Shown: positions 54,419 through 64,000, numbered from the stretch's first letter. The stretch: 64,000 bases of DNA from Neurospora tetraspora (GCF_033439725.1 NW_026944383.1:8122001-8186000); one strand, 5' to 3'. Numbers and translations: made by a program. Notes: generated from the letters alone by a model not told the origin.

Positions 54419-55701
54419 ATGAACGCCGCCCTCCGCCCAACCCGTCGCCTGCTAGCAGCGGCCCTCAACCCCTCCAAAGACCACGGCATGACACCCGGCC
54501 CCATGGCCCTCCTGCCGCCTGTCTATTTGTACAGGCGACTGCTCCGCGCGCACAGGAAGTACCTCCCGCAGGAGATGAGGTTGTTGGGGGATGAGTATAT
54601 CAAGGCGGAGTTTAGGGCGCATCAGAGCGTGGATAACCCGGCGCATTTGGTGAGTTTTTCGAGTTTCGTTTTTCTTTTGAGGTTTTCTTCTTTTTGGTGG
54701 TTGGATCGATGAGAAGTGGGGAGGAGGCCATGAGGAGGGGTGAAAGGGTGAGATGCAGGAGGTATGGGGGATTGAAAGATGGGAGAAATAGTGGGAGAGG
54801 GGAAGAGGCGAAGAGGCGAAAGGAGGAAGATGGAGAGGGAGAGAGAGAGAGAGGAATGAGGGCAGGGAAGAAGCAAGAGAAAGAGCAGATGGGAACACAA
54901 CAAGGGGGGCGGCGGCGCACCAGAGGCTTGGCAAGGGAGGATAGGAGCGATATGGGCTAGCCGGCCATGCGGTTGGGGAGGAAAGGAGGTGAGGATGGGG
55001 GTGGAAATAGGAATGAGGAGGGAAGAGGAGGGAAGAAAACTGCAAAGCGTTCCGCCGGGATGTGATGGTTTGAGGCGCGTAACGGAGAGGAAGCCCAGGT
55101 ATGGATGAGGCAAAGTGACAAAGGGAGGCCCTGCAAGAGTGGCAGAGGGTATGAACACAGGCTGTAAAAAGGCTGTCCTACGAACGCTGAAGGTCGCGTG
55201 AGGAAACAGGATGTGGGGAGAAGTTGGGCATTGAGAGGACTGGTTTGGTTGGTGAAATAACCGAGAACCGACAACGGGAGATGTGCGATGGCGAAGGCTG
55301 CGATTTCGGGTGAAGAGGATGAGGGAAAATCGAAACGGAAGTCAGGGGGAAGGAGACATCGGATTGCTCAACTGCTGGAATTCTAAAACGTCACGGCAAG
55401 ACACCGGCTAACGAATGTCACCACCACAGATCGGCTTCCTAACAGAGTGGCAACTCTACGCTCAAAAGATCGAAGGAAACTCGTGGGTAGGCGAGAAGTT
55501 GGATAAGGGCAAGGTTGAGAAGATGAGCGGTGCGTATTCCTCCCCTTTTCTCCCCTCCTGTGATGCTCAATCACTAACATGAAGATCACAGACGAGCAAA
55601 TCGGCCAACTATACGAACTCATGCAAGCCATCCAAAAGCGCGGAACAGAAGGGGATCTTGAGGACGGTGACGGTGGAGAGTCTGGGCAGAAGTCACAATG
55701 A
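54419..55701 (+). CDS. SDHAF3: Succinate dehydrogenase assembly factor 3
   Basis: Sdh7/ACN9-type LYR-motif protein of the mitochondrial matrix that protects and assembles the iron-sulphur subunit of complex II. Three exons, 54419-54649, 55430-55529 and 55592-55701, give 146 residues. The N-terminus (ALRPTRRLLAAAL) is a plausible targeting signal. The LYR-type motif is LYRRLLRAHRKYLP, followed by the family block MRLLGDEYIKAEFRAHQSVD, NPAHLIGFLTEWQLYAQKIE. The first intron is 780 nt (GTGAGT...CCACAG) and the second 62 nt. Splicing exactly joins NPAHL to IGFLTEW. The C-terminus is acidic. Confidence 0.95.
54650..55429 (+). other. Unusually long (780-nt), purine-rich intron of SDHAF3
   Basis: The intron is more than four times the length of most introns in this window and strongly AG-rich on the transcribed strand, including GAGAGAGAGAG near 54842. 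I see no exon or RNA gene inside. The plus strand holds no long frame, and the minus-strand frames are CT-repeat translations. Confidence 0.6.
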
Positions 55702-56365
55702 TCATTCTGTTGCTTTTTGCTAGGTTTTGTTTCGATAAGTGTATTTGTTTGTGTCAACAATTGTACAATCATTATTCTCTCATAACGCTTGTGAGAGTCC
55801 AGGTGACTTTAGGCTGCAACCCCCTGTGCCCCAAACCCTCTCCCTCCATCTCCTCATCACAAACACAACAATAAGAAACAACTTCCTATAAAAAAGAAAC
55901 CAAGTATTAGCCTACCCCCATCCTTCCAATTCAGACTTTCTAGAATCAGTCCATAACTTGCATCATCATCACCACCTCTTCCCTCCCCATCGGCTCCCCC
56001 ATCGGCTCCCTTCCTCCCCTCCTCCCCCTTCTTGCCCCACCCCGTTACTGTTCATGACGCGGGATCTGACCTTGAGCAACGACCCACAGGAATCAGTTGA
56101 GAGACGACTCTTGGCCGTTCATACGGTGATGTAGGATACGGACAATTGCTATAATCTTTGGTACGTCCTTCTTCTCGTGCCTATTGACGACATCCTCACA
56201 GATTGCGTCGACAAAGAGAACCGAGAGACCGTGCCTGTTCCGGATCATGGCCCCCCGCCCAACTTTGGCGAATATCAGAACCAAGGAAGGTCCTGCAGAG
56301 CCTCCAACTATCCAAGCCGTGCGTGCTCGCGGCGCTTTGAGGGTGTTTCTTATCCTCGTTCGGGT
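55702..56365. other. 3' flank of SDHAF3 and left part of the NLR relic region
   Basis: The left half is an A/CT-rich 3' flank. From about 56170 rightward the plus strand shows coding-like but interrupted frames leading to the NACHT relic. No intact gene is present. Confidence 0.35.
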
Positions 56366-56635
56366 ACGTTCGACGGTATCTTGAACTTTCCCGTCGGAGG
56401 CCTCGAAGGAGAGAGCCTTAGAGCTTGGCTCAAGTCTCTGAGCCAAGATCAAATGAGTACAGGCTGTGCTGGATCACGGGAGATCCGGGCTCCGGCAAAA
56501 GCGTTCTGGCGAAGCACTTCGTGTCGCAATTCCGGACGGAGGCGCTATTGCTTCTGGGTCTCGAAGCCTGGGAACAATACCACTCCCACTAATTCGGTCC
56601 TCTGGATAACATATCTTGTTCAGTTAATATGATCA
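56365..56635 (+). pseudogene. NACHT (STAND NTPase) relic with intact P-loop
   Basis: One plus-strand frame between TAG 56419 and TAA 56590 reads YRLCWITGDPGSGKSVLAKH followed by FVSQFRTEALLLLGLEAWEQ. That is the Walker A block of fungal NACHT-type NLR proteins (xFWIxGxPGSGKSxLxK) and the typical downstream 'RT..LL..W' step. The motif just upstream (SLRAWLKSLS) and a possible continuation (YCFWVSKPGNN) lie in another frame, so a functional gene would need frameshifts undone. Base composition is not strongly AT-rich, so heavy RIP mutation is not evident. It is best read as a decayed NLR, related to the patatin and TPR-like genes to its right. Confidence 0.7.
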
Positions 56636-56939
56636 AAGAGACACTGCCATTTAGATGCACATAGACTGGTTAGTATGGACAGACATCCCATTTGCCAAAA
56701 AGTGCGAAGTGTGTGACAAGAGGAGTCAAAGAACGAGGGTGTCTTTTGAACTCCCCTACATTCAACCAATGGTCTTTGGAGCTTTCTTGAAGAGCTCTTT
56801 CCGATATGGGCTTTCATTCCACAAACCGTCGTTTTGGTACGTTGATATCAATATGAGAAGCGGTGCTCACCGTCCAACGTTCGAAGGAACTACTGCGAGA
56901 GCATATGTAGCGGTCTCAATCGACACACAGACTTGCACC

Positions 56940-57062
56940 AGCGGTTGACTGGAACACGGGCCGCCATGTTGGCTGATGAACGCTTCCATACCATTATCGA
57001 AACGACAGGAGGCAGTACCTCTAGCATTGCTTCTTGTGTTCGGGCCTTTGGTTGCAAATTAA
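56940..57062 (+). pseudogene. Short coding-like segment next to the NACHT relic
   Basis: The plus-strand frame HQRLTGTRAAMLADERFHTI, IETTGGSTSSIASCVRAFGC has protein-like composition but no start codon, no domain and no flanking exons. It is possibly another fragment of the same decayed gene. Confidence 0.2.
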
Positions 57063-57129
57063 GAAAACCCAAGGACGATTGTCTGTAATTCCTTCATCAT
57101 GAACAACTCGACAACCCTTAAACGTCTCC

Positions 57130-57305
57130 AAATCTCTTACTAAAATCATCAACCAAGCCCATCTCCGTCTACCTCTAAACATCCCTCCTTGTCTCCTTAT
57201 CAAATCCAACTTATTATCCACTTCCCTAAATCCCCTCTCCTTAGAGACCTCTTCATCATTACAAACATCTTGCAACGGATCCGCTCTGTACGCTATTCGA
57301 GTCAA
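57130..57305 (-). pseudogene. Relic of the NLR-type C-terminal module
   Basis: The minus-strand reading DVCNDEEVSKERGFREVDNK matches the end of the 585-residue gene further right (DVCKARGGCKERGFGEVDGR). At the DNA level the flank CTAAAATCATCAACCAA...CCCATCTCC at 57138-57164 is nearly identical to 59566-59592, which spans that gene's stop codon. Only the last about 40 codons survive here, without the rest of the gene, so this is a truncated duplicate. Its own frame runs past the expected stop. Confidence 0.65.
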
Positions 57306-57378
57306 GTCATTCTGAGGATGAGAACTCGTTCTAATTGCTCTCAGTTTTTGAAATATGAAACCTATGTCTTGCTCTATC

Positions 57379-58095
57379 CTACTTCACCCAAGAACGCATT
57401 TTGTCCGTCATAAACGGTGCTATGTCATATCTATATGACCAACGGTCCTCAGGGATGAAATGTTTTGTCATGATGAGAACGGCTCCAAAAACATCCCCAA
57501 ATGCCCTGTCCTTACACTTCCCCGGCTGCTGGCAAACATCACCATCATCGGCCATCTCGGAGCGCATCAGGGCCTCGTCATATCTCTCAGACTTTTCTTC
57601 ATATGTTTCATCTCCGACTTCAGCTCTCATCTCTTCCTCAGTTCTGCCGGCCTTCCACTCTTGATATTGGTTGATCTCTTTCTGAAGATTGAGCTTGAGA
57701 TCCTCGTTGAACTGATACTCCTCTTTGAGTCCCTCGCATGCCTCCGCTAAGGCCTTCGTATGGGGATGATCAGGACCTAGGTTGTCGATCTGGAGGTTGA
57801 ATATCGCCTCTGCTGCTTGGTGTCCCATGGGATCTTTCACCGCATTGTATGCGGCCATGAGTTCATTCAGTCGTTCAAATGTTTCGACTGAGGTGGCGCC
57901 GTATCTCTCAACACAGCGGATATATGCGACATCCATTACCCGAACTGCACATGACAAGTGCTTCGTCTGAGTCAGATGTTTTGCGATGGTACTCAGCACC
58001 TGGATAGTTTGGGTCGAATCATTGCCTGTAGCCAAGGCAGTGCCGCGGTAGCGTTGCCAGAGTAGGGCAAGTACGGCATCAGCGTCGTTGTTCAT
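57379..58095 (-). CDS. Stand-alone NLR-type C-terminal (TPR-like) module
   Basis: 238 residues from the first ATG (58095). The protein aligns by eye along its length with the C-terminal half of the 585-residue patatin-like gene: TKHLSCAVRVMDVAYIRCVE against HKHLSCSLRVAEEAYKRCLA, and RAEVGDETYEEKSERYDEAL against RVEIGDEGYEQRGRDYVNAV. Both end in a GDVC...C(K)(D/E)R(A/G)FG motif. The intervening helices (DNLGPDHPHTKALAEACEGL) have the tetratricopeptide-like rhythm LGPDHPxT, familiar from fungal NLR C-terminal TPR repeats. There is no patatin or NACHT domain. It could be a detached effector or sensor module or a truncated duplicate still open. A possible TATA element (TTTATATGC) lies near 58350. 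Beyond the aligned end it runs a further 25 residues. Confidence 0.65.
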   Translation of the reverse strand: MNNDADAVLALLWQRYRGTALATGNDSTQTIQVLSTIAKHLTQTKHLSCAVRVMDVAYIRCVERYGATSVETFERLNELMAAYNAVKDPMGHQAAEAIFNLQIDNLGPDHPHTKALAEACEGLKEEYQFNEDLKLNLQKEINQYQEWKAGRTEEEMRAEVGDETYEEKSERYDEALMRSEMADDGDVCQQPGKCKDRAFGDVFGAVLIMTKHFIPEDRWSYRYDIAPFMTDKMRSWVK

Positions 58096-58252
58096 GATGG
58101 AGCTGCTTGTGGGAGTTGGGAGCTGGGAGCTGCCTGTGGGAGTTGTTGGGAGCTGCTTGTGGGAGTTGGGAGCTGCTTGTGGGAGTTGTTGGGAGCTGCT
58201 TGTGGGAGCTGGGAGCTGGCTGTGGGAGTTGGGAGCTGGCTGTGGGAGGGAG
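58096..58252 (-). repeat. Tandem array upstream of the module gene
   Basis: About 150 bp are built from variants of a 20-23-bp unit (GGGAGCTGCTTGTGGGAGTT on the plus strand), immediately upstream of the ATG at 58095. The minus-strand frame through the array is open (Ser/Gln/Leu/Pro/Thr repeats) and in frame with the gene, but contains no ATG. Confidence 0.85.
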
Positions 58253-59559
58253 CAGATCAAGAGATGAAGCTGAGAGGATGATGAAAAACCTGGAGCGGAT
58301 GAAGAGGATGGTGAAAAGAAGACTGCTCCAAAGGCCTGGGGACCCTGGGTTTATATGCACATCCTGTTGTCCCCAACCGGGCTCCCAATTAGCCATCGGC
58401 TTAACGTTTGGGAATGACGTCCTTCCTCAGAACGTCATGCTCCTTCTGTTACCAGCTTCCGAAGACTCTACCCAAGTTGAGCAGCTTCCAGCCAGAGGCT
58501 TCCTCACCGTGGCACACCTTCCTCGTACTGTGACATTATGAGAGTAGGGCGGGTGGTAGGAACGACGGCCCCTTGACTGCTCTCTCCATGTTTGAAGGCT
58601 CGGGCAGAGCGAGTAATCTCCGCCTGGAGTGCATTGCTCGGGCTGATTCTGGAAGAAGGCCTGCCCTGGTAGGGAGCAGCATCCGCTCTTCTGGCAAGAG
58701 TCGCTCCATGGGCTGTCAACGCGAAGAACAGCTGCCACCTCCAGCACTTTCCCACTACGGCATGTAGAGGGAAGCCATCACAACGATGGGCGGACTCTGT
58801 GTACCCGTGACTGGCTTCTCGGGCACCACCACCGACTGGAAGGCACAAGCTCTTCAACCCATCCGAGTCATCTGCAGTGGTGGGAGACCACTTGGGCCGA
58901 GACCTGGACTTGGAATGAAATTGCCAAAGTTCAAACACCCGCCCTGATCCTGCAAGTATTAGCATTCGGCTATATCACAGGAAAGAACTCTCGAGATGGA
59001 AAGGGTTGCGGGCGGTGAAGGTGTTGAGGTGGAAGGAGTTGAGGGGGTGGAAGGAGCTGTGTGTCTTGAAATTCCTGGTGGAGCAGGCTTGTTTGCCGGG
59101 TGAATGACGTATTTGTCAGTCCATGGCAGTCGGGTTGGCGGGTTGATAGGTAGTCTGGTGAATGACATCGCGACTTCCGTTTAGTGTTGTGTTGCAATGG
59201 AAGGCAGTGGTGGTGATGAACTTGGAGTGGCGGTCGGAGTGAGCGATTGCCTTTGTTGTTGATGCGAGATGGAAAGTCGTGATGGGGAAGGTGGTGTTTG
59301 CACCTTTCCCCGACATGCCCTGCAATCGCAAAGAGATGCGCGATTGTGATATCGCATTCGGCAGAAAGTGCAAAGTGTCTGAAAAGAGGAAAGAGAAACA
59401 ATGAAGGGGACGAGAGGAGAAGAAGAGTTCTCGCATGGAGAAGCCCGGGGGATCTAGGGAACCGAACGGCTATCATTCATGAATCATTCATCATCGGAAC
59501 AGCTCAACACCCCTCAGCTCCGCCGTCCATGAGCAATCCTCTCCCTTGGGTTCCTATTT
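58253..59559. other. 1.3-kb spacer between the two module genes
   Basis: Contains the promoter of the 238-residue gene at its left end and the 3' flank of the 585-residue gene at its right. No convincing coding segment is present; the longer frames are low-complexity. Confidence 0.45.
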
Positions 59560-61441
59560 CTAACTAAAATCATCAACCAACCCCATCTCCATCTCAGCAT
59601 CCTTAGAAGCACTTATCCCCAACCTACCATCCACCTCCCCAAACCCCCTCTCTTTACATCCCCCCCTAGCCTTACAAACATCCCCCACCTGGACCGCCGC
59701 GTATACTACAACCGCGTTTACATAATCCCTACCCCTCTGCTCATACCCCTCATCCCCGATTTCAACCCTCAACACCGCCTCCGGCCTTCCCCTCACCCAA
59801 TCCTCATGCTTCATCATGATCGACATGGCGCTCTCCATCCCCCACTCCCTTTTTCTTTTATTTTCCCTCAGCTTCTCCAGCGTCTCCATCGCCTGCTGTG
59901 TAATCGCATGCTCAGGACCTAATGTTTTCGTGAAAAGACTAACCAGCTCCTCCTGAAGATCATAAGCGCGGAAGACCTCGCCTAGAAGTATCTGCGCCTT
60001 GATGACACTACCGAAATGTGAGCTGGTAGTGAGCGCGGAGGGGCCGTTGCGTGCGAGACAGCGCTTGTAGGCCTCCTCGGCGACGCGGAGCGAGCAGGAG
60101 AGGTGCTTGTGGGTAAGCATATGTTCGAAAATGCGGTCGAGGAGGGTGAGGGATTCGGGCGAGGAAGGGCCGAGGGTGGAGGCGTATTCGGAGTATTGAG
60201 CCCAGAGGTCGGCTTGTTCTGAGCGGTAGGTAGGGTCGTCCGGGTCCATGTCATTGTTGTTGTGTGTGGGTTGCTTTGGGTTTGTGTTGGCTTGGGACAC
60301 TGGATGTGTTGTGGGAGATTCGGCGGTTTCCCCCTGCTTCAGCTTGGGGTTTATTTCATCCAGCGTGAGTTTGTCGACGGTCACACCTGATGTGGTGCCG
60401 TTGGTGAGGACGTCGACGATTCTGTCGATTACACCTCTTATGGCACTTGTGCCTAGCCACCGCTCTGTTTCGCTCTTTACCGCGGGAATCTCGTGGGATT
60501 TATTAGCTTCGACTTTGTCGGCCATGTCATAGACATTGAGCCGAAAGTATGTGTCTGGGACATTAGCGAAACGCCTCCTCATATCGTTATCGGTCTTTTC
60601 GGTGTGTCGTTTTTTGCCATCTTTTGTCGGTTCGTAGCGGTTGTGTATGTCTTTGGTGCCTGCCCCAAGGCTCAAAACACAACCAACCTTGGCTGTGTTC
60701 TCCAGGACTTCTGTTGCCTCCTCAAGCACTTCTCTTATTGGGTTCTTGTAGTCTTTGGTATCATCAGCGAAATACCGGTCCCCGGAGGACTCTATGCTCG
60801 CTGCAGTTGCCCTTGCAGCTTCATAGATGGTGAGGTTCTGTTGATTCTGCCCGTGACGGTAGGCACGTATTCGGCGTAAGGAACCATCCGATCGTCGAGC
60901 AACCACAAACGACTTCCCGGTGGAACGTTCCCCCTTTTCGTCTCTCATTAGATTGCCGTCTTTGCGGTCTTTCATGACCTTCTTCATCCCCTTCTCGACC
61001 TTTTCCTCTCTGAAATCGATGGAGAACTCAAGCCTCCTCTTTCGGGTACTGAAAATCTCACTGGCAATGTTCTCATACCCCGTAAGAGCCTCGGTAGTCG
61101 TCATGCGTAGCCTTCCGAAAAGTATGGCAGCGATTCTGGATGCCGGAGTAAGCGTTATGTCTAACGTGGTGATGGTGATCCGAGACCACTCACCCTCCAG
61201 TGCCAATACCTCCGATCAAGTGGAAGTAATCGCACGGTTTCGGAATCTCCGTGAGGCCGTTCTTCTCTTGGATCCTTTTCATGATCCTATCAAGCATCAT
61301 GACTTCTGACAAGGCACGGACTCCTCCGCCATCTGGTTAACAAACAGTTGACGTTAGCCAGGTGAGTTGATGAAAAGAGCAGTCAAGGAGCTTCTTACCC
61401 AGCGAAAGGATGTTGACGATCTCATCATCAGAAGGCATCAT
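59560..61441 (-). CDS. Patatin-like pseudoenzyme fused to NLR-type C-terminal module
   Basis: Three exons, 61441-61399, 61332-61194 and 61135-59560, give 585 residues. The introns are 66 and 58 nt. The N-terminal part is patatin-like phospholipase: oxyanion motif DGGGVRALSE (15-24), then YFHLIGGIGTGGIAAILFGR, where the GxSxG elbow reads G-I-G-T-G. The nucleophilic Ser (position 58) is therefore Gly. The Asp motif region reads FADDTKDYKNP (Asp 185/186) against the canonical DGA/DGG. Residues 200-345 are linker, and from about 345 comes the TPR-like C-terminal module shared with the gene at 57379. The NACHT domain expected in patatin-NACHT-TPR NLRs is absent. Probably a catalytically dead recognition or decoy protein, or a gene in decay that keeps an open frame. 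It is divergent from the intact patatin gene. Confidence 0.85.
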
Positions 61442-62711
61442 ATCCGGGCTTGTGTCTCAAGATGAAGAAGGATGTCACAATGAAGGGGATTCCATAGACA
61501 CAGCATCTTCAGACCGGAGCTCCCAAGTTTTTGGGGTACCATAGATAGATATGTCCATGTCTAAGTCCCAACGCAGGGGAGGAGGACGGAGAGGAACGCC
61601 ATCCGGCCGATTTCCCTCCATTATGGGGTTCTGTTGTTAGCCGCAAGCCAACAGCCTAATAGACCATACAATACCTTCGTTACAATTTTTTAAGCGGCCG
61701 TTCAGGCCCATCATTTCGGGCGCGCGTACCTCCTTGGGAGCTTGAGAAATGTTCTAGTGGACGACTGGTGACGAAACAAGATGAAGCACCTCATGTGTGG
61801 GATCGATGCAGCCCAGGTTGGCGCTTCTGTCACGACAGGCTTTCAGTGGGGTTTCGCGGGTAGGTATACAGTAGGCACAGTAAGGTACACAGTGGGCTTC
61901 TTCGGGCAGACGACAGCGGCTCGTCCCGCTGAAGATTAGCGGATGAAAGAGCGCCCTCCGACAACGGACAACTTCCACTTCCATCTCCATTGGGCACATC
62001 CCGTCATCATCACGACAACAACAAAACACTCCAGTCCACATCTTCGCACAACCCCAGAGCGAATAAAACCTGGAGTTCGACGATATTTCGAAAACACGCG
62101 TCCCCGAAAGCATCCTTTCCCGAATTCCTCGACCCGGTGTCGGTAACCCGTTCGCCCACTGTGCCAACCGCGGTACCATGGGGCGCCCCCTCCCTACCGC
62201 TCCTCCTGTAATGTAACGCTGCGGCTATGCCCAGTGGCTTTGGACGTCTTAAGCGCTGGCGGTTTCGATTCGACGACCACCGTGAGACTCGGGCGGGTTA
62301 CAACATGGATCTGCAGTCGGATACCCTCGAACGGGTGGTACACTAAGGTAGAGGAGTCAGGCTGAACGCCAACGGATACAGGGGTAGGGGGAGGAGGGAG
62401 GGGTCGGGTGGGCGATTTGGGCGATGTGGGCGGCCGTTGTTCGAGTCCAACCTTGGGAACAAGAAGAAGCAATGCCACTGTGACGGTGGGATGGTTAAGG
62501 TATATGAAGATGGTGGTGGCGCTTTTCCCACCCTTCGGGCTTCATCCGTTGCGATGGCCTGGTCATTGGCATGACTTGATGGTTGACTGATATCGTTGTT
62601 GTTCACGATTTACCTACTGACTGTTTACTTCCTGTGATACCCCTTTTCGTCGAGTTTTTTGGACACTACTGGTTTTGCTGGAAGAAAGAGTGGAAAGAAA
62701 AGAAGGGCAAG
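61442..62711. promoter_or_regulatory. Divergent spacer between the two patatin-like genes
   Basis: 1.27 kb between two start codons on opposite strands, so both promoters lie here. No gene is seen. The sequence is not an obvious inverted repeat, and similarity between the two genes is confined to their coding parts as far as I can see. Confidence 0.45.
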
Positions 62712-64000
62712 ATGGTTTATCAAGGGAAAAGGCACCAGAGAATCGATGGCCCGGTCAACTTGCTGTCCCTGGGTATGTATAAGTCCATGTTCCTCATACG
62801 ACAAAGCTAACGACGGGAAACACTAGACGGTGGAGGAGTTCGTGGGTTATCGGAGGTGGTGATGCTTCACAAGATCATGAAGAGGGTGCAGGAAATTGAA
62901 GGCTTCAAGGAATTGCCAAAGCCATGCGAGTACTTCCACATTATGGGCGGCACCAGTACTGGAGGGTAAGTTTTTGTTTCTGTTTTGTTTGCCAGATTGT
63001 CTTTCCAAGACTGACATGCCTCTTTCCACAGACTGGTGGCAATCTTGCTCGGTAGGTTACGCATGACCACCGAAGAAGCTCTGGAAAAGTATTACGACCT
63101 GGGCAAAGTCATCTTCCACAAGAGCAACAAAAAGAAGGTCGAAATCAGCGCGAAGTACGGACCAGAGGCACTCGAAACAGCAGTTAAAAAGCTCGTCCAA
63201 GAGCGAAACAGTAGCGAGCTCATGTACGACCCGACTGACGAGCCGACTACCGGCAAAGCGTTCGTTTGCGCCGTAACGTCCGCAAAGATTGGTGCTCCGC
63301 AACGGTTCCGCACTTACGCTTCCAAGGACAAGAAATACAGCAACTGCAAGATCTGGGAAGCAGCACGAGCGACCTCGGCGGCGCCAACATTCTTCGCTCC
63401 GATGACCATCAGCCACGATGACGTACCGGAAGAATTCCTCGATGGTGCGATAGGGTATAACAACCCCATAACCGAAGTGTTGAACGAGGCGGGCATATCT
63501 TTGGATCCAACCCTCAAGCTGGGATGTATTCTGAGCCTTGGCTGCGGCACCAAGGCGGACAAGACCCTCAGGAGATCTGGTCGGTGGTTCGGCCAGGGTC
63601 TTAGTTGGGGCTGGCGAATGGGTAAAGTGATGAAGGACAGTTTGACGGACCCTGATCCCAAGCACATCGATGTTGCCAGATTCCTCGACGGGTGGAACGA
63701 AACATACTTTCGCTTCAGCGTTCCTGGTGCGGCCGATGCGGTCAAACTACCAGAGTACAAGAAGATGAAGATGTTGGAGAAGATGACGGAAAAGTATATG
63801 GATATCCCTGAAGTCGCAGATCAGATCGAAAAGGTTGCTCGGATACTTGCAGAAAGGAAATCAGAAGGGGCGTGGATTGGTTTGGTCTGTAAGCGCACCA
63901 TTCCACTTTCCAGTGACTCTTGTCGTTCTGAGACTTACTTTGCACAGGTCAGCTGGAAAAGAGTGCGGTGGCCATGTCGCTACAAGCTCGTCCTATGGGA
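62712..64000 (+). CDS. Patatin-like phospholipase, probable NLR (runs off window)
   Basis: Exons 62712-62772, 62827-62965, 63032-63888 and 63948 to beyond the window end. The introns are 54, 66 and 59 nt. The visible part encodes an intact patatin domain: DGGGVRGLSE (oxyanion, from residue 21), MGGTSTGG with nucleophile Ser 64 in GTSTG, ATSAAPTFFAP, and the catalytic Asp 204 in FLDGAIGYNNP. It should hydrolyse acyl-lipids. After about residue 330 the sequence becomes helical (KMTEKYMDIPEVADQIEKVA). The last codons visible (IGLVCQLEKSAVAM) leave the patatin domain, so NACHT and repeat domains may follow, as in fungal patatin NLRs. Start: ATG 62712 in good context; an in-frame ATG at 62583 would add 43 residues. 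The first two introns match the divergent paralogue in position and phase. Confidence 0.9.

Noticed and set aside
54452-55158. Long minus-strand frames over the SDHAF3 intron
   Set aside because: Products of the AG-rich intron read in reverse (Pro/Ser/Leu/Phe repeats), overlapping in two frames with no gene features.
56000-57300. RIP (repeat-induced C-to-T mutation) as the cause of NLR relic decay
   Set aside because: The relics are not AT-rich and stops are few; frameshift and truncation explain the decay better. A RIP index would settle it.

Overview
The window is nuclear DNA of a filamentous ascomycete, most likely a sordariomycete close to Neurospora or Sordaria. The evidence is the set of eukaryotic housekeeping genes, mostly short GT-AG introns (about 54-190 nt, with three longer ones), long pyrimidine-rich leaders, wide gene-poor spacers, CAG/CAA tracts and coding minisatellites, and NLR-type genes of the filamentous-fungal kind. 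I recognised no tRNA, rRNA, CRISPR array or intact transposon.

Layout. 0.4-16.8 kb: GINS subunit Sld5 (-), an unknown basic/Ser-rich protein with a weak PX-like stretch (-), an NTF2-like protein with five 31-residue repeats (+), Polo-like kinase Cdc5/Plk1 (-), OPA3 (+), two same-frame open frames separated by one TAG (a Ser/Glu/Gln/Pro repeat protein and an unknown protein, +), and a small putative bZIP protein (-). 18-30.4 kb: Rrn3 (-), the CCAAT-binding subunit HAP3/NF-YB (-), a 4-kb spacer holding possible gene relics, prefoldin subunit 2 (-) divergent from CMC2 (+), and a TMEM14-family protein (-) whose start codon is an exon of its own. 30.4-44 kb: a four-kb spacer, a 1197-residue C2H2 protein (+), a three-kb spacer, and an FLC/TRP-like membrane protein (+).

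44.4-50.9 kb: the region I rank highest. A divergent pair encodes an unrecognised 668-residue protein and a 1097-residue protein with a beta-rich start, glycine-rich loops, long amphipathic helices around a hydrophobic glycine-rich segment, and a beta-rich C-terminus. The second architecture recalls alpha-helical pore-forming proteins. This is inference from composition only.

51.3-55.7 kb: a Dhr2-like DEAH-family RNA helicase (DEIH variant) and the succinate dehydrogenase assembly factor SDHAF3, in tandem. 56.4-64 kb: a birth-and-death cluster of NLR-type (STAND) material. It holds a NACHT P-loop relic (+), a degraded C-terminal relic (-), a stand-alone 238-residue C-terminal module (-), a patatin-like protein whose nucleophilic Ser is Gly and which is fused to that module with no NACHT domain (-), and an intact patatin-like gene (+) running off the right end. 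The two patatin genes are divergent and share two intron positions, so they look like a duplicated, diverged pair. Functionally the window mixes replication and cell cycle (Sld5, Plk), rRNA synthesis (Rrn3, Dhr2), mitochondrial biogenesis (OPA3, CMC2, SDHAF3, TMEM14-like), general transcription and folding (HAP3, prefoldin) and, at the right end, probable self/non-self recognition genes.
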